DNA of 64,000 nucleotides, from positions 17,151,358-17,215,357 of the forward strand of contig SFZH01000008.1 in assembly GCA_021234535.1 (NCBI GenBank). Reading direction: 5' to 3'. Source of the stretch: Stichopus chloronotus (Eukaryota > Echinodermata > Holothuroidea > Aspidochirotida > Stichopodidae). Shown piece by piece: positions 1 to 10,500 of this stretch. Every line of letters starts with the position of its first letter. Position 1 is the stretch's first letter. Below the pieces are notes generated by a model. That model was not told where the DNA came from, did no database searches, and was given only the letters and a program-made list of their open reading frames with translations. Made by a program: the position numbers and the translations under genes.

Positions 1-34
1 CTGTCTGTTGCGACGATGGCATTCCGGTATCCGG
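1..34 (+). CDS. Possible 3' end of an exon cut by the window edge
   Basis: A good donor (GTAAGA) begins at base 35. The third frame of the bases before it reads VCCDDGIPVSG, which looks like part of a disulfide-rich module. That reading would put the intron in phase 2, while every other exon in the window is phase 1; the phase-1 frame has no cysteine. It may be the tail of an upstream exon of the same gene, or chance. The rest of the exon is not visible. Confidence 0.2.
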
Positions 35-2785
35 GTAAGATATTATTTCGATTAACAATCTTCTTTGCTTGTGTAGTTTTTAATCTTTTCCATATAAGAT
101 TTTTTTTTGTTTCTTGTTTGGTACATGTCTGTCATAGTAAAATGTTAACAGGTCTCGTTTTAAATAGAATCTTAAAAGGTGAAGACTCTTTTGGCAATAC
201 TTGTATTAATAATTAATATAATTTTATTATTATCATAAAAAATTATATAAACGGTAATTACTTTAGCTTGAATGGACCATTTTGAAATGATCAGCCCACT
301 TGGGCTTCATCTGCACTGACCGAGTAATAATAAGACTGCAGGATAACAGTAGTTATCCTGCGTAGAGTTGCCTAGAGTAATAAACTGTGTGCAGGATAGC
401 AATCACAAAAACACGGTATTGTCATTAAGATATACCAGGACTGCGAAAAAGTGACCATAGTCCCCACTTTTCCATAAGTGGGCTTCGATTTTGTAGGAGG
501 AAAGATAGACCTGAAGTTGAAACTGGCAATCCATTTCGCCAACAATATATAACGATTCTTATGTCACGCCAGTGAATTCACTTAATGTGTATTGGCACGA
601 TTGGGAGACCAACTGCGGGTTGTCGAGTTTTGCGTGTTCGTAAAATTTATCAACGCTTGATTGACATTGCCAGTTTTGCTTAGATAAATAAATGGTGAAT
701 AAATGGAACCGTTCAGAGGGAGAAGGAGGGGCGTGAGGGGGGTTCTAACCCTTCACAGAAGTAAGAAGTTGCCATTGCAATAAAAAAAAATACACTCCGT
801 AAAATATTATTTTTATAACTTTTCATGAGTGGGGTCTTTGAAATTTTTAGTTGGTTTTCTTTCCCGTAGCAATGCCTTTGTAATACACAAAATGACGTAA
901 TATGATACACAGTACGTATACGGGCAAATTTGCCGAGTTTATTCACAATCTCACAATTAGGCCTACTCGCCAACATCCTATGGCCGTCCCTGTATTGTAA
1001 CACTGGTTGAAAGCACTATGGTTTAGTTTTTGTTTGGAAGAAAGTATAGGTCCTTCTTTGGGCATTTTGACGTACAACTTAAATTACCAGTACATATTCT
1101 TACTTATACACTCTTTCGAGTCAATGCCTTACGTAGTGAAAGAGTAAGTTTCCGAACCTGTGTTCTACAAAATAGAGAATACTTTAAAGAAAGTTAGAAG
1201 GCCAAAAAAGTCGAAAATTCAAAAGATAGAAAGAGAGCAACCACCTCCCCCGCGGTCAGCGTCCACCTGGTATTCTGCTTCAAATACCCCTTCACTCTCA
1301 AAAAGCAATCGAAACTAGAGCACCAAGTCTGCAGATGCGAACACCTGAACAGCTTGAAGGTACCATTTTGCATATCATTAAGTCAAATCATTGGAACCAA
1401 TATCATTACACAAAATCATAAGCATTTTACAAGAGAAATCTGTAGGACTGCACAATTTGTAGAATTTCATAAGCACAAAAGGTGTGGAAGTTCGAACTTT
1501 ATTGATACGTTGGTGAAAAGTTTGATGGGTATACTACCAAATTACAATGCTTATAATTAGCATCACTATTCACATCCAATAATTATGAACTGTCAATTTT
1601 TTATTTTCCTCCATGGTTTGTACTGGAAGTGGGTATAGAAACCATGTTATGATCATCTATATCTAACTGTAATAGAGTAAATATACTGACCGAATCTTGA
1701 TCCTAAAAATGGTCCTTTTCTGCAAAAACTTAACTTTAGTTGATCCTTCACATTATAATCCAAAGTAGCGGCCTATCAACTTTTGCCTCTTCAGAATTCT
1801 TCTTGAATAAAATTTATTGCACTCATAAATGCCAGGGTGAAATGTCATTTCCAGCTATCTGGCAAGTATTTGTGTCAACATTCTGGTAAGGAACTCGTCA
1901 ACCAGTGGTGGTTGCGCTCATTCCTTACAATGTCAAAGATGCCATATTAAATAGCCATCATAAATTTGCTCTCATTCAGATCATGGAGCAGGTGATATCG
2001 CCTCGAAATGAAACGTAGTTGATATGTTGAAAATGCATCTGCGAATTGCCACTCCTGTCATTTACACAATGACAGGGTTACTGCAAATGTATACAATGTT
2101 TGTATTGCGTAGATGTAAGGCTTTTTCTTGAACATAGTTGGACCGCTTTAATAATAAGCTGGCATTTTTCAAAACTGTCTCTGCCGTCCCTGGGTATACC
2201 CCTCAACCCCCACCTTTACCGCAATGGCACACTGTTACTTGTTACTTTATGATAGGACTGTTCGGTTGAATTAGGAGGAACATTATAAAGTGCACGATAC
2301 TGTCTGAAAATCTGTTACAGGGTTATGTTAGTGTATCGAAAAGCTATTATATTGATACGACTTTTGTCTGTTTCCTATTTTGGTGGGAGAGCTGTTGGCA
2401 GTTGAGATTGAATTCCCATAGGATTGGATTTACATTCAGAACAAAGACAAAACATCTAAAATAAAAATGGTGAAATGCATTTTGTTGCTAGTAAGTTGCA
2501 ATAGCATGACTTTGTATAATGACAAACGTAATTGTAATTCCTATATATTTATTCGGTACGAATGCATGATTTACGTTTTATTATCTAATACCTTTTAATT
2601 CAGATTGCATGTCCAACAAACTAAATGTTGGCAGAACAATCCTGAAGTATAAAATGTAAATCAATCAGACAACTTAGTTATCTACAACAGACTCAACTGG
2701 GTGGTGCTGCTTACTTCTTTGACAAGAATAACAATATTTCAAAGAGAATATGTTAAAAATTTACACTTTTGGTCTCTTTCAACAG
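35..2785. other. Non-coding stretch, nothing recognised
   Basis: About 2.75 kb of AT-rich DNA with only short open frames that show no domain, cysteine pattern or splice-site support. I recognise no RNA gene, repeat family or promoter in it. It is probably an intron or the upstream flank of the Cys-rich exon at 2786. Confidence 0.5.
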
Positions 2786-2926
2786 AGAGAGATAACTTCG
2801 TCACAAAATGTGACAGGAACAGGAACGAGTGTTCACGGGATGAAACATGCTTGGAATTTCATGGCGACTTTCGGGATGTCGTTTGTATAAGAAATCATCG
2901 TTTGGATGATTTTTGCAACGATCGTG
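2786..2926 (+). CDS. Cys-rich module exon, unassigned family (phase 1-1, 47 codons)
   Basis: An acceptor (TCTCTTTCAACAG) precedes the exon and a donor (GGTAAG) follows it. Both junctions are phase 1, as in all the WAP and antistasin exons downstream. The peptide is hydrophilic with five cysteines spaced C-x6-C-x5-C-x11-C-x9-C and begins with ERDNFVTKC. I do not recognise the family; the spacing fits neither WAP nor antistasin, and an EB-like or other small secreted disulfide fold is possible. Because the frame fits, it could splice to the antistasin exon at 6925 or to the candidate terminal exon at 3121. It is the first well-supported exon of the cluster. Confidence 0.6.
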
Positions 2927-3120
2927 GTAAGCCATTTTTGACTTAGTTGTGACCAATCTGTTCAATTCATTGTATATAATCAGTCTGATACGGAACTAAG
3001 TTAGATGAGATATAAATATTTCCTGCTAACGTCACATGTGAGGATTGGGCTGGATGTTGATCTTTGTGTCCAATGTCCTCCACAATCTCGAGTTAAGCTG
3101 TAGATATGTTTGGTTTATAG

Positions 3121-3239
3121 GTCTCACAGGAGGAAGACATGAATCATGTTATCCAAATGCTTTCCAAATGCTGAACAGAATTGGTTGTATTTGTGACATG
3201 TACTTGTTCGGCACCTGTCTCTTCAAGAAGAATATGTGA
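3121..3239 (+). CDS. Candidate alternative last exon, Cys-rich, ending in TGA
   Basis: An acceptor-like TTTGGTTTATAG ends at 3120. Read in the phase required by the donor at 2927, the sequence encodes 38 residues and stops with TGA at 3237-3239. The peptide has four cysteines, including a GCIC motif, and ends TCLFKKNM. Together with the preceding exon it would give a short product with nine cysteines. An AATAAA follows at about 3553. Against it, the polypyrimidine tract is weak and the AATAAA sits in what looks like a LINE 3' end. It may be a true short isoform end or a chance open frame. Confidence 0.35.
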
Positions 3240-3379
3240 TACTGCTAGAAGTTTTCTGTTTATCAAAATGTATGTTCGTTTAGTGACTCATCGTTGAGAT
3301 ATCAAATTATGCGAATGCTTCCGTCTGTGTTTCACAAGCTCTTATTTTTACCGTCATCATCGCAAGTACCTCATTGAAA

Positions 3380-3585
3380 GGGATTTTGTGTTTTGTTGTT
3401 TGTTCGATTTTGTTTCCTTGTTTTTTATGAACTTGCTTTCTTTGACTTAGGGGTTGTACCCTTGTACAAGCTTTAATTAGCTTTCTGGTATAACTCCTTA
3501 ATCACTTATAGCTTATCTTTGTAATGTTCTCATGTTTTCGTTGTCTGATTTTAATAAAGTTTAGTTGAATTGAAAAAAAAAAATG
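3380..3585 (+). mobile_element. Probable 3' end of a LINE (CR1/L2-like tail)
   Basis: The sequence resembles the 3' untranslated end of CR1/L2-type LINEs: a pyrimidine-rich stretch, a segment reading CTTTCTGGTATAACTCCTT, then TTTTAATAAAGTTTAGTTGAA and an A-run followed by TGAATTGAA units. It carries an AATAAA at 3553 about 20 bases before the A-run. No coding part of the element remains next to it. A processed 3' UTR is the alternative. Confidence 0.4.
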
Positions 3586-3589
3586 AATT

Positions 3590-4829
3590 GAAAGGTGTGT
3601 TTGCTAATGGAATGAGCGTGAAGAACATAAATACATAGTGACGGTTATGTTGGCCCTAAGGAAAAATCCGAATCTAAGGTTTTAATCTGTGAACTGCACT
3701 TAGCATGCTTTGTATAGTGTACTTCAAGATGTCCTCTGCCTACATCATGGTGGATATAATCTGTGTATAGGCCGTCTTGGTTTGTGATCATATCGTAAGC
3801 TATGAAGCCACGATGGCGTGTGTGTATGTTTTATATGATGCCTTGCTTATAAACACAATATTTCACAAGCACAAGGATTGTCTGATCTCGTACTTGGTTG
3901 GCATGTGTACCATATTAAGTACATGGCCCTATTGGCTTCGGTAAATATCAGACATCGTCTGTTAAGGTAAACAAATGTCAACCTATGAGAACGTTGTAAA
4001 CAAGATGGAACTTGGACTCATGTTATGTATGGTACGGACATGGTCATGTTAACTACAAGAACGGAGAACCATATTCTTTTTGATAAAAGTCAAAAGACTT
4101 GAGTGGTGAACAAAATTCACAGCGTGCAGGCACAACGTTACATAAGGTTTATAGTACATACACAACTTACCTTCGTAAAAACTTCCACTAGAACTGCGTA
4201 CATCAAATTGCAAACAAATACACCAGCAACAGCTTGTGACTTCAAAACTTGTATTCTCTTCCCTTTGGCTGAGCATTACATGTCACGACCTAGTGACTGC
4301 TTCACAACTAATGATAAACATTACACAAATCTGCACACACTTGTACACATTTTGTGTTGAATTACTGAAGTGTATAATGCAATAATCAAGCAATTAACAC
4401 TCTAATTTAAATCTAAGCATAACTGTTGGAAATATATTGACAATGCTATGTAAAGAAAACAAAAGCTTTTCAATCACATGTGGTCCGGTGATGTCATCAC
4501 AATCTCAAAATGGCAGCTTCCTGATTAATTTTCATGAGCATTTAAATTATAATATCTTGGAAAGTAAACAACATATTTTAATGAAATTTGGTGACAGTGT
4601 ACACCAAATACTAGTCTCACATTTAACATTGTCAAAAGTCCCGACTTTCCTTCTCCTTTAAAGAAAAATCAAATAATACTGAAGGATTAAGTAGGATGAA
4701 TCCTAACTCACCCCAGTATCCGCAAGAGGACACGGCTAAGCCGCAAACGATACGCACTTACGTATCAACTACAAAGGAGGAAAATTGCCCTTTTAAAGGT
4801 TAAGGCATCTTCAGAGATACTAGTGCTGT
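3590..4829. other. Intronic DNA, with a repeat-like segment near 4440-4680
   Basis: No exon is seen. The part from about 4440 to 4680 contains a near-palindromic GTGATGTCATCAC and a run of text that looks like a dispersed repeat. The open frame across it has no recognisable domain. The rest shows nothing I can name. Confidence 0.3.
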
Positions 4830-4859
4830 TGAAAATTAGTGGCAAAAAAAAAATGCGAC

Positions 4860-5300
4860 GGTGCGAATACCATGTCTGCAAATGGTAGTAGTATATAAGT
4901 CAGTAACATATTAAATGATGTTGATATTTGTAATCGACCACATTGATTTCATCATGTGTAATAAACATCATGATGAACATGGATTGAGAATTTACATTAG
5001 CTGTTTGCATAAGATCATGATGTCGATATGGTTTTCAATATGTAACGCGACAAGACTCCCTCTGGTCCACGGTCAGGATATATAAATGTTATCATTGGAT
5101 ATTGATTTTATTTAACGGTATATTCAACCTTAACGACATTTCAGTGACTCCAACTCCATCAAAATTACAACAGGAAAGTAAATGCTTCATTAAATCATGG
5201 CTTTTCTATAAAACATTAAAAGTATAAGACTTATTTTGCCAGAAGGTGGATCAGAAGTTATCTTATTGATAATTCAGTTAGATAATGTACTGAGAAATTG
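4860..5300 (-). mobile_element. LINE endonuclease relic, copy 1
   Basis: On the minus strand, bases near 5110-5165 read FDGVGVTEMSL. This matches the LINE apurinic endonuclease signature (FDVVGVTETWL-like), with the final tryptophan lost. The more downstream endonuclease part (toward 4860) is recognisable only by similarity to the copies at 8960, 24560 and 53690. It is frameshifted and non-functional. It lies about 1.6 kb upstream of an antistasin exon, as do the other copies, so it was carried along when the exon block duplicated. Confidence 0.5.
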
Positions 5301-6924
5301 ATCCATTACTATTTAAATTAATGTTGTCTAATAAGTCAGGCCTTGCACACGTGAAAAAAGAAAAGAAAAGATAATTCTTACATAGCGTAGGCCTGATGCT
5401 GCACGCAAAATCAAAAAGTATGTCGTTTCTGAGACAATTACAAGAAAACGCATAGGCAATTTACGTGAATATGCAATTATAGTTGAATTTTCAGTGCATT
5501 CTTGCATGCAACCGTCACTTAGAAGTTCGAAAAAGCAAAGTCATTAAGTGTTAATTATGACACTGATTGTCCTATCTTATTATACCCTATGGTTTCATTG
5601 GGGACTGGCCGTACTGTATTTTTATTTTGAATCATCGCAATGTCGTAATTTACTGAAACAAATCCCACTATATAATTTTTTTGCATGGGATTAGCAAACT
5701 CTGAATTCTTGAGATGAAAGGTTATTTTGTGTAAATTATGAGACTAATTTTCTCGTTACCTTACCCTATCATTTCTCATTTCGACTGTCTGAAATCTGTG
5801 ATTTACTATCTCTTCGTGTAAATGTGAATATAAACATGCCATATTGTTACCTTTTGTTGTCTATAGGTGTATATGTCACGTTCTATCAAAATAAAATGAT
5901 GTGTATCAAATTCCTAGCACGTAATCTTGATTTTAACACAAATCTGTGCAGTCAAATTGCAGTGTATTTCAGAACTTACAAGCATCAATAGGTATATATC
6001 CCAAGAAGACAAGGTTGTCATTCCCAAGTCTCACAGCAAAGACACGTCAATGTTCATAATAGCTTCTAGTTTCAAATAATAGGAGACGTGAAGTGGTCTT
6101 AAGTCCGGTAGCACTGCTATGATTCATATCAATAAATCAGTGAATTGATCAATCAATGTAGGTAATTACAACACATGTACTTTTTTTTACTTCAAATGAA
6201 GTGATTAAAGAAGTGAGCTGACTGCTTATTACACAAGTGAATTACTTTTGTTGGATATTACACACCTTTTACATTGTGTTTTTTTTTTTTGTCTTGAGAT
6301 TTCATCACACGAATGTTGGGGGTAAAGAGGTTTGAAGTAGAATAGTCATCACTTACGTCGTCGGTGCTTTTCATGGTCTACAGACTTGATATTGCAGCAC
6401 AGGCCAGCAGTTACTTTTACACCTCTATACGAAATTTTCGTACACTATGTAGTCACCTGTCAAGCAGTAGAAATCTGTCACAGTACAAACACTGTACTAC
6501 AAAAATTCTCCAAAACAAACGTAATTGCTCACGCAAATACGGGTTATACAACGTATTGGCTGCAACAATTTTTTTTTTTTGTCAACTCTGATAGACTTAC
6601 GTGTGCAGTTCATCACATCTTCCATGGTTTTCATGTTGTTGCACCCTGTTTACCTTACGTAATCTGGAAATTCTAAAATGAAATTGATGTTAATTTATTT
6701 CGATTATTTTGTTTTACATACCTCACTAATGTTGCGTAGAAAAAGGTTGCAACGGCTTCAGTGATTTGGACCGAAGTATACAGTGAAGAACTAACAGTGT
6801 TACTTTGATATACAGTAACTTAATACTCAGCCTTACAGTGGTATAGCCCCTTTTGTGGGTTTATTATGGTGTACATTTACATCTCTTACCGTAGATCACC
6901 TTTAAATTCTTTCTTGATTTTCAG
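5301..6924. repeat. Antistasin-block flank, repeated in the window
   Basis: Intronic sequence shared with the flanks of the other antistasin exons. The segment near 6353-6650 (starting TACGTCGTCGGTGCTTTTCA) recurs at about 7341, 8784 and, more diverged, 25976 and 55125. The part near 5300-5400 matches 25290-25400 and 54410-54490. Several A/T homopolymers are present. No exon is seen here. Confidence 0.5.
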
Positions 6925-7023
6925 GAATCTGTCAACCAATCACCGATGATTGCGAGCCATGTGAGTACGGATACAAGCTTGATTGCAACGGTTGTGCTAT
7001 CTGTGAATGCAACGTTCTAGAAG
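6925..7023 (+). CDS. Antistasin-like inhibitor exon 1 (phase 1-1, 33 codons)
   Basis: The acceptor is TTCTTGATTTTCAG and the donor GTAAGC follows codon GAA-G. The peptide starts ICQPITDDCEPCEYGY and ends with the antistasin hallmark GCAICEC. Antistasin-type domains inhibit trypsin-like proteases such as factor Xa in leech proteins; whether this one inhibits is unknown. It has seven cysteines: the six-cysteine core plus an extra one in DCNGC where the sibling exon at 10405 has Asp. An odd count in a secreted module implies a free thiol or a bond to another module. Its block shares flanking sequence with the other antistasin exons. Confidence 0.8.
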
Positions 7024-8072
7024 GTAAGCTGAATTTAAACGCAGATCTCCTCAATGTACAGTATAAGCAAGACATTACTTGAACCAATGTTGATAGTACG
7101 TAAACACGTTTGTGGTTTGAGGTCTAGTCATTTGAGATACCAAATGTTAAACTACAAATTTTTCCAAGAATTCTCAAGATTATTTTCTTGGTTTACCAGA
7201 ACTCGAGAAGCAAAATTTCTCGTCAATGCACAAAATCTTTTCTGGGTTCACTTCGATATATGTATACATCGTTTTTTCTTGCGAGACTTCATCACATGAA
7301 TGTTGGAGGCAAAAAGTTTTGAAATGGAATAGTCAGCACTTACGTCGTCGGTACTTTTCATGATATTTTCTGATATTTTGCAGCACAGGTCAGCAGTTAC
7401 CATTACATCTCAATACGAAATTTTATACAACATATAGTCACCTGTGAAGTAACAGAAATTTGCCACATTACAAACACTTTATATAAAAATTCCACAATAC
7501 AAACGTAATTGCTGACGCAAATACGGTTTATGCAACGTACTGGCTTCAACAAGTTTTTTTTTTTTTTTTGTTCACTCTGATAGACTTACGTGTGCAATTC
7601 ATCACATCTTCAATGGTTTCCCTGTTGTCGCGCATGCTCACTAGTGTAGCGTATATGTTTAGAGTCAGTATAGGTGATAAACTGGTAATTGATCAAATGT
7701 GTCTTAGTCTTGTATCTACCATTTATTAGCATATAAACTCTGGAAATACCTACATTTCTTTAAATTTTATTTTCGTTTGTTTTACATGCATTCCTCATCT
7801 TACATCATCAGTAAATTCTATTGATGTTGATTTATTTCTTAATAATTCCTTTATACCTCACTAATGTAGCGTAGAAAAAAGGTCGCAACGGCTTCAGTGA
7901 TTTGGACCGAACTGTACAGTGAAGAACTGACAGTGTTACTTTGATATACAGTAACTTAATATTCAGCCTTACAGTGGTATAGCCTCTCTTTTTTTTGTTG
8001 TTGTTTATTATGGTGTACAGTTATATCTCTTACCGTACGTGTATCACCTTTCAATTCTTTCTTGATCTGCAG
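7024..8072. repeat. Intron made of duplicated antistasin-block sequence
   Basis: Between two antistasin exons. The part from about 7260 to 7620 repeats 6280-6650 (same TACGTCGTCGGT segment, same T-runs). The part from about 7855 to 8060 repeats 6720-6910, leading up to the acceptor. This shows that exon and intron were duplicated together. No further exon is seen. Confidence 0.6.
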
Positions 8073-8171
8073 GAATCTGTCACCCAATCGTTGATTGCGA
8101 GGAATGTGAATTCGGATACAAGATCGACGACAACGGTTGTGCGATCCATGAATGCGCGTCACCACCATCAC
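8073..8171 (+). CDS. Antistasin-like inhibitor exon 2, one core Cys lost (phase 1-1)
   Basis: The acceptor CTTGATCTGCAG and donor GTAAGC frame a 33-codon exon in phase 1 at both ends. The peptide begins ICHPIVDCEECEFGY and ends in GCAIHEC. The second-last core cysteine is His (CAT) where the exons at 6925 and 10405 have TGT, leaving five cysteines. No stop or frameshift is present, so the exon may still be used, but the standard disulfide set cannot form within it. The preceding exon has one extra cysteine, so the pair together has an even number. Its tail, ASPPS, is proline-rich, like a linker. Confidence 0.75.
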
Positions 8172-8955
8172 GTAAGCTGAAATTAAAACCAGATCTCTTC
8201 AATGTATAAGCTATAGATTACTTTAACCAATATTGATAATAAGTAGACACGTTTGTGGTTTGAGGTCTAGTCATTTGAGATACTAAATGTCAAACTTGTC
8301 AAATTTTTCCAAGAATTCTCAAGATTTTTTTTTTGTGGGTTCACCAGATCTCGGGAAGCAAAAATTGCCTTTAATTTACAAGATCTTTTTCTGGGTACAC
8401 ATCAATATATGTGAAAAATCAATAAATTGCGCTTTCAAAACGCAAGTTTGTCATGCTGCTGTAATTGCTACATGTCTGTTAATCAAATAAAAAGCAAAGA
8501 ATATGAAACTTAAACTGGTCTAGAGTCCGGTAATACTACTATGATTCATATCCATAAATCAGTCAATTGATTAATCAATGTAGATAATAACAACAAATTT
8601 ATTCTTTTATTTCCAATGAAGAATGAAGTGATTAGAGAAGTGGAGCTTATTGCTAATTCTACAACTGAATTACTTTAGTTGGATATTACACACCTGGTAC
8701 ATTGTTTCTTTTTTTTTGCCTTGGGAGACTTCATCACATGAATGTTGGCGGCAAAGAGGTTTGAAATAGAAAAGTCAGCACTTACGTCGTCGGTGCTTTT
8801 AATGGTGTCCGGACCTGATATTGCGGCACAGGCCAGCAATTACTATTACATTTCAATCTGAAATTTCATACAATGTGTAGTCACCTGTCAAGTAGTAGAA
8901 AACTTTCGCAGTACTAACTCTTTATACAAAGATTTTCCAAAATAAACGTAATTGC
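8172..8955. repeat. Intron with antistasin-block repeat
   Basis: Starts with sequence repeated from just after the exon at 6925 (near 7070-7200). From about 8515 to 8940 it repeats 6090-6550, including the TACGTCGTCGGTGCTTTT segment. No exon is seen. Confidence 0.5.
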
Positions 8956-8959
8956 AAAT

Positions 8960-9440
8960 TACTGAACGACATAATTCTTTCTGGGTTCCACTTCACCACA
9001 GGGATGCATTTTTAACATGCGTGCAGCAAAGAAGATAGGTTGTCGATGAAAAATGAGAAAAAAAAAACTATTAGATGATGGACCATAAATAACACCAGTA
9101 ATCACATTTGTATGGTGATTTGAGATTAATTCAATGAACATACATTGAGAATTCACATTAGCTGTTTGCATAAGATCATGACATTGATTCGGTGTTCAAG
9201 ATATGTTACGCGACAAGACCACCTTTGGATATTGATACCATTTGCGGTGTATTCAGCCCTAACAATATTTCAGTGACTCTAGCAGCATCAAAATTACAAC
9301 AGGAAAGTAAATGCTTTATTAAATCATAGCTCTTCTATAAGATATTCTACTGACATGTATAAGACTTATTTTGCCAGAAGGTGGACCAGAAGTCATCTTA
9401 TTTGATTAATGAGTTAAATAATGTACTGCGAAATTGATCC
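8960..9440 (-). mobile_element. LINE endonuclease relic, copy 2
   Basis: Minus-strand bases 9171-9070 encode a stretch containing CMFIELISNHHTNVITGVIY followed by GPSSN. This is a clear LINE endonuclease segment of the (K)NVI-GVIYRPP type, with the usual RPP changed to GPS. Further upstream on the same strand, near 9250-9300, is a decayed FDxxxVTE motif. The open frame breaks soon after in an A/T run. It is the best preserved part of the relic family found beside each antistasin exon. Confidence 0.6.
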
Positions 9441-9809
9441 ATTAGTATCGGGAACCGGGATAGTATCAAATACGGGTTTTGCAATGTATTGGCTACAGCA
9501 CATTTCCTTTCAACTATGATAGACTTACGGGTGCAATTCATCACATCTTCAATGGTTTTCATGTTGTTACTCATGCTCACCAGTGTAGAGTATATGTTTA
9601 GAGACAATATGGGTGATAAACTGTTACTTGGGTAAATGTGTCATAGTCTTGTATCTATCATTTATTAGCATATAAACTGTGGAAATACCTTCCTTATTTC
9701 TTTAAATTTTATTTTCTTTTGTTTTGCATGCCCTGTTTACCTTACGTCATCTGAAAATTCTATTGATGTTGATTTCTCTCGATTATTTTGTTGTATATAC
9801 ACTAATGTA

Positions 9810-10039
9810 GCGTATATATATATATGAATATATATACATATATATATAGTGATATATATATATATAGTGATGTATATATATAGTGATATATATATATAGT
9901 GATATATATATATAGTGATATATATATAGTGATATATATATATAGTGATATATATATATAGTGATATATATATATAGTGATATATATATATAGTGATATA
10001 TATATAGTGATATATATATAGTGATATATATATATAGTG

Positions 10040-10070
<31 letters not shown>

Positions 10071-10296
10071 TATATATATAGTGATATATATATATATATA
10101 GTGATATATATATATAGTGATATATATATATATAGTGATATATATATATAGTGATATATATATATAGTGATATATATATAGTGATATATATATATAGTGA
10201 TATATATATGTAGTGATATATATATATAGTGATATATATATATGTAGTGATATATATATATAGTGATATATATATAGTGATATATATATATATATT
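9810..10296. repeat. (TA)n-GTGA minisatellite
   Basis: Nearly 490 bases of (TA)5-11 runs separated by GTGA, giving a unit of about 14-20 bases with many length variants. It ends about 110 bases before the acceptor of the antistasin exon at 10405. The homologous introns of the sibling exons lack it, so it grew after the block duplicated. Such runs can form hairpins and are likely length-variable. Confidence 0.95.
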
Positions 10297-10404
10297 GACT
10301 TAATATTCAGCCTTACTGTGGTATAGTCCCTCTTTTGGGTTAATTATGGTGTACCTTTATATTTCTTACCGTATGTTGCCTTTCAATTCTTTCCTGATTT
10401 TTAG

Positions 10405-10500
10405 AAATCTGTCAACCACTCGCTGATGATTGTGAGCCATGTGAGTACGGATACAAGCTTGATGACAACCGTTGTGCTATCTGTGAATGCCACCTTCCAG
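10405..10500 (+). CDS. Antistasin-like inhibitor exon 3 (phase 1-1, 32 codons)
   Basis: The acceptor is TTCCTGATTTTTAG and the donor GTACGT is weaker than its siblings' GTAAGC. The peptide begins ICQPLADDCEPCEYGY and ends CAICECHLP. It has exactly the six core cysteines spaced C-x6-C-x2-C-x10-C-x2-C-x-C. The glycine normally before the fourth cysteine is Arg (DDNRC). It is closest to the exon at 6925, which has Cys-Asn-Gly in place of Asp-Asn-Arg. The exon is intact and in frame with all others. Confidence 0.78.

Noticed and set aside
713..1003. 96-codon minus-strand open frame
   Set aside because: No recognisable domain, splice support or paralogue in the window.
4437..4661. 74-codon + strand open frame
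   Set aside because: Looks like a dispersed repeat containing a GTGATGTCATCAC near-palindrome. No protein family recognised.
8959..9171. Host gene on the minus strand
   Set aside because: The NVITGVIYGPSSN-type text is a LINE endonuclease signature and similar broken copies lie beside the other antistasin exons, so it is a retroelement relic.
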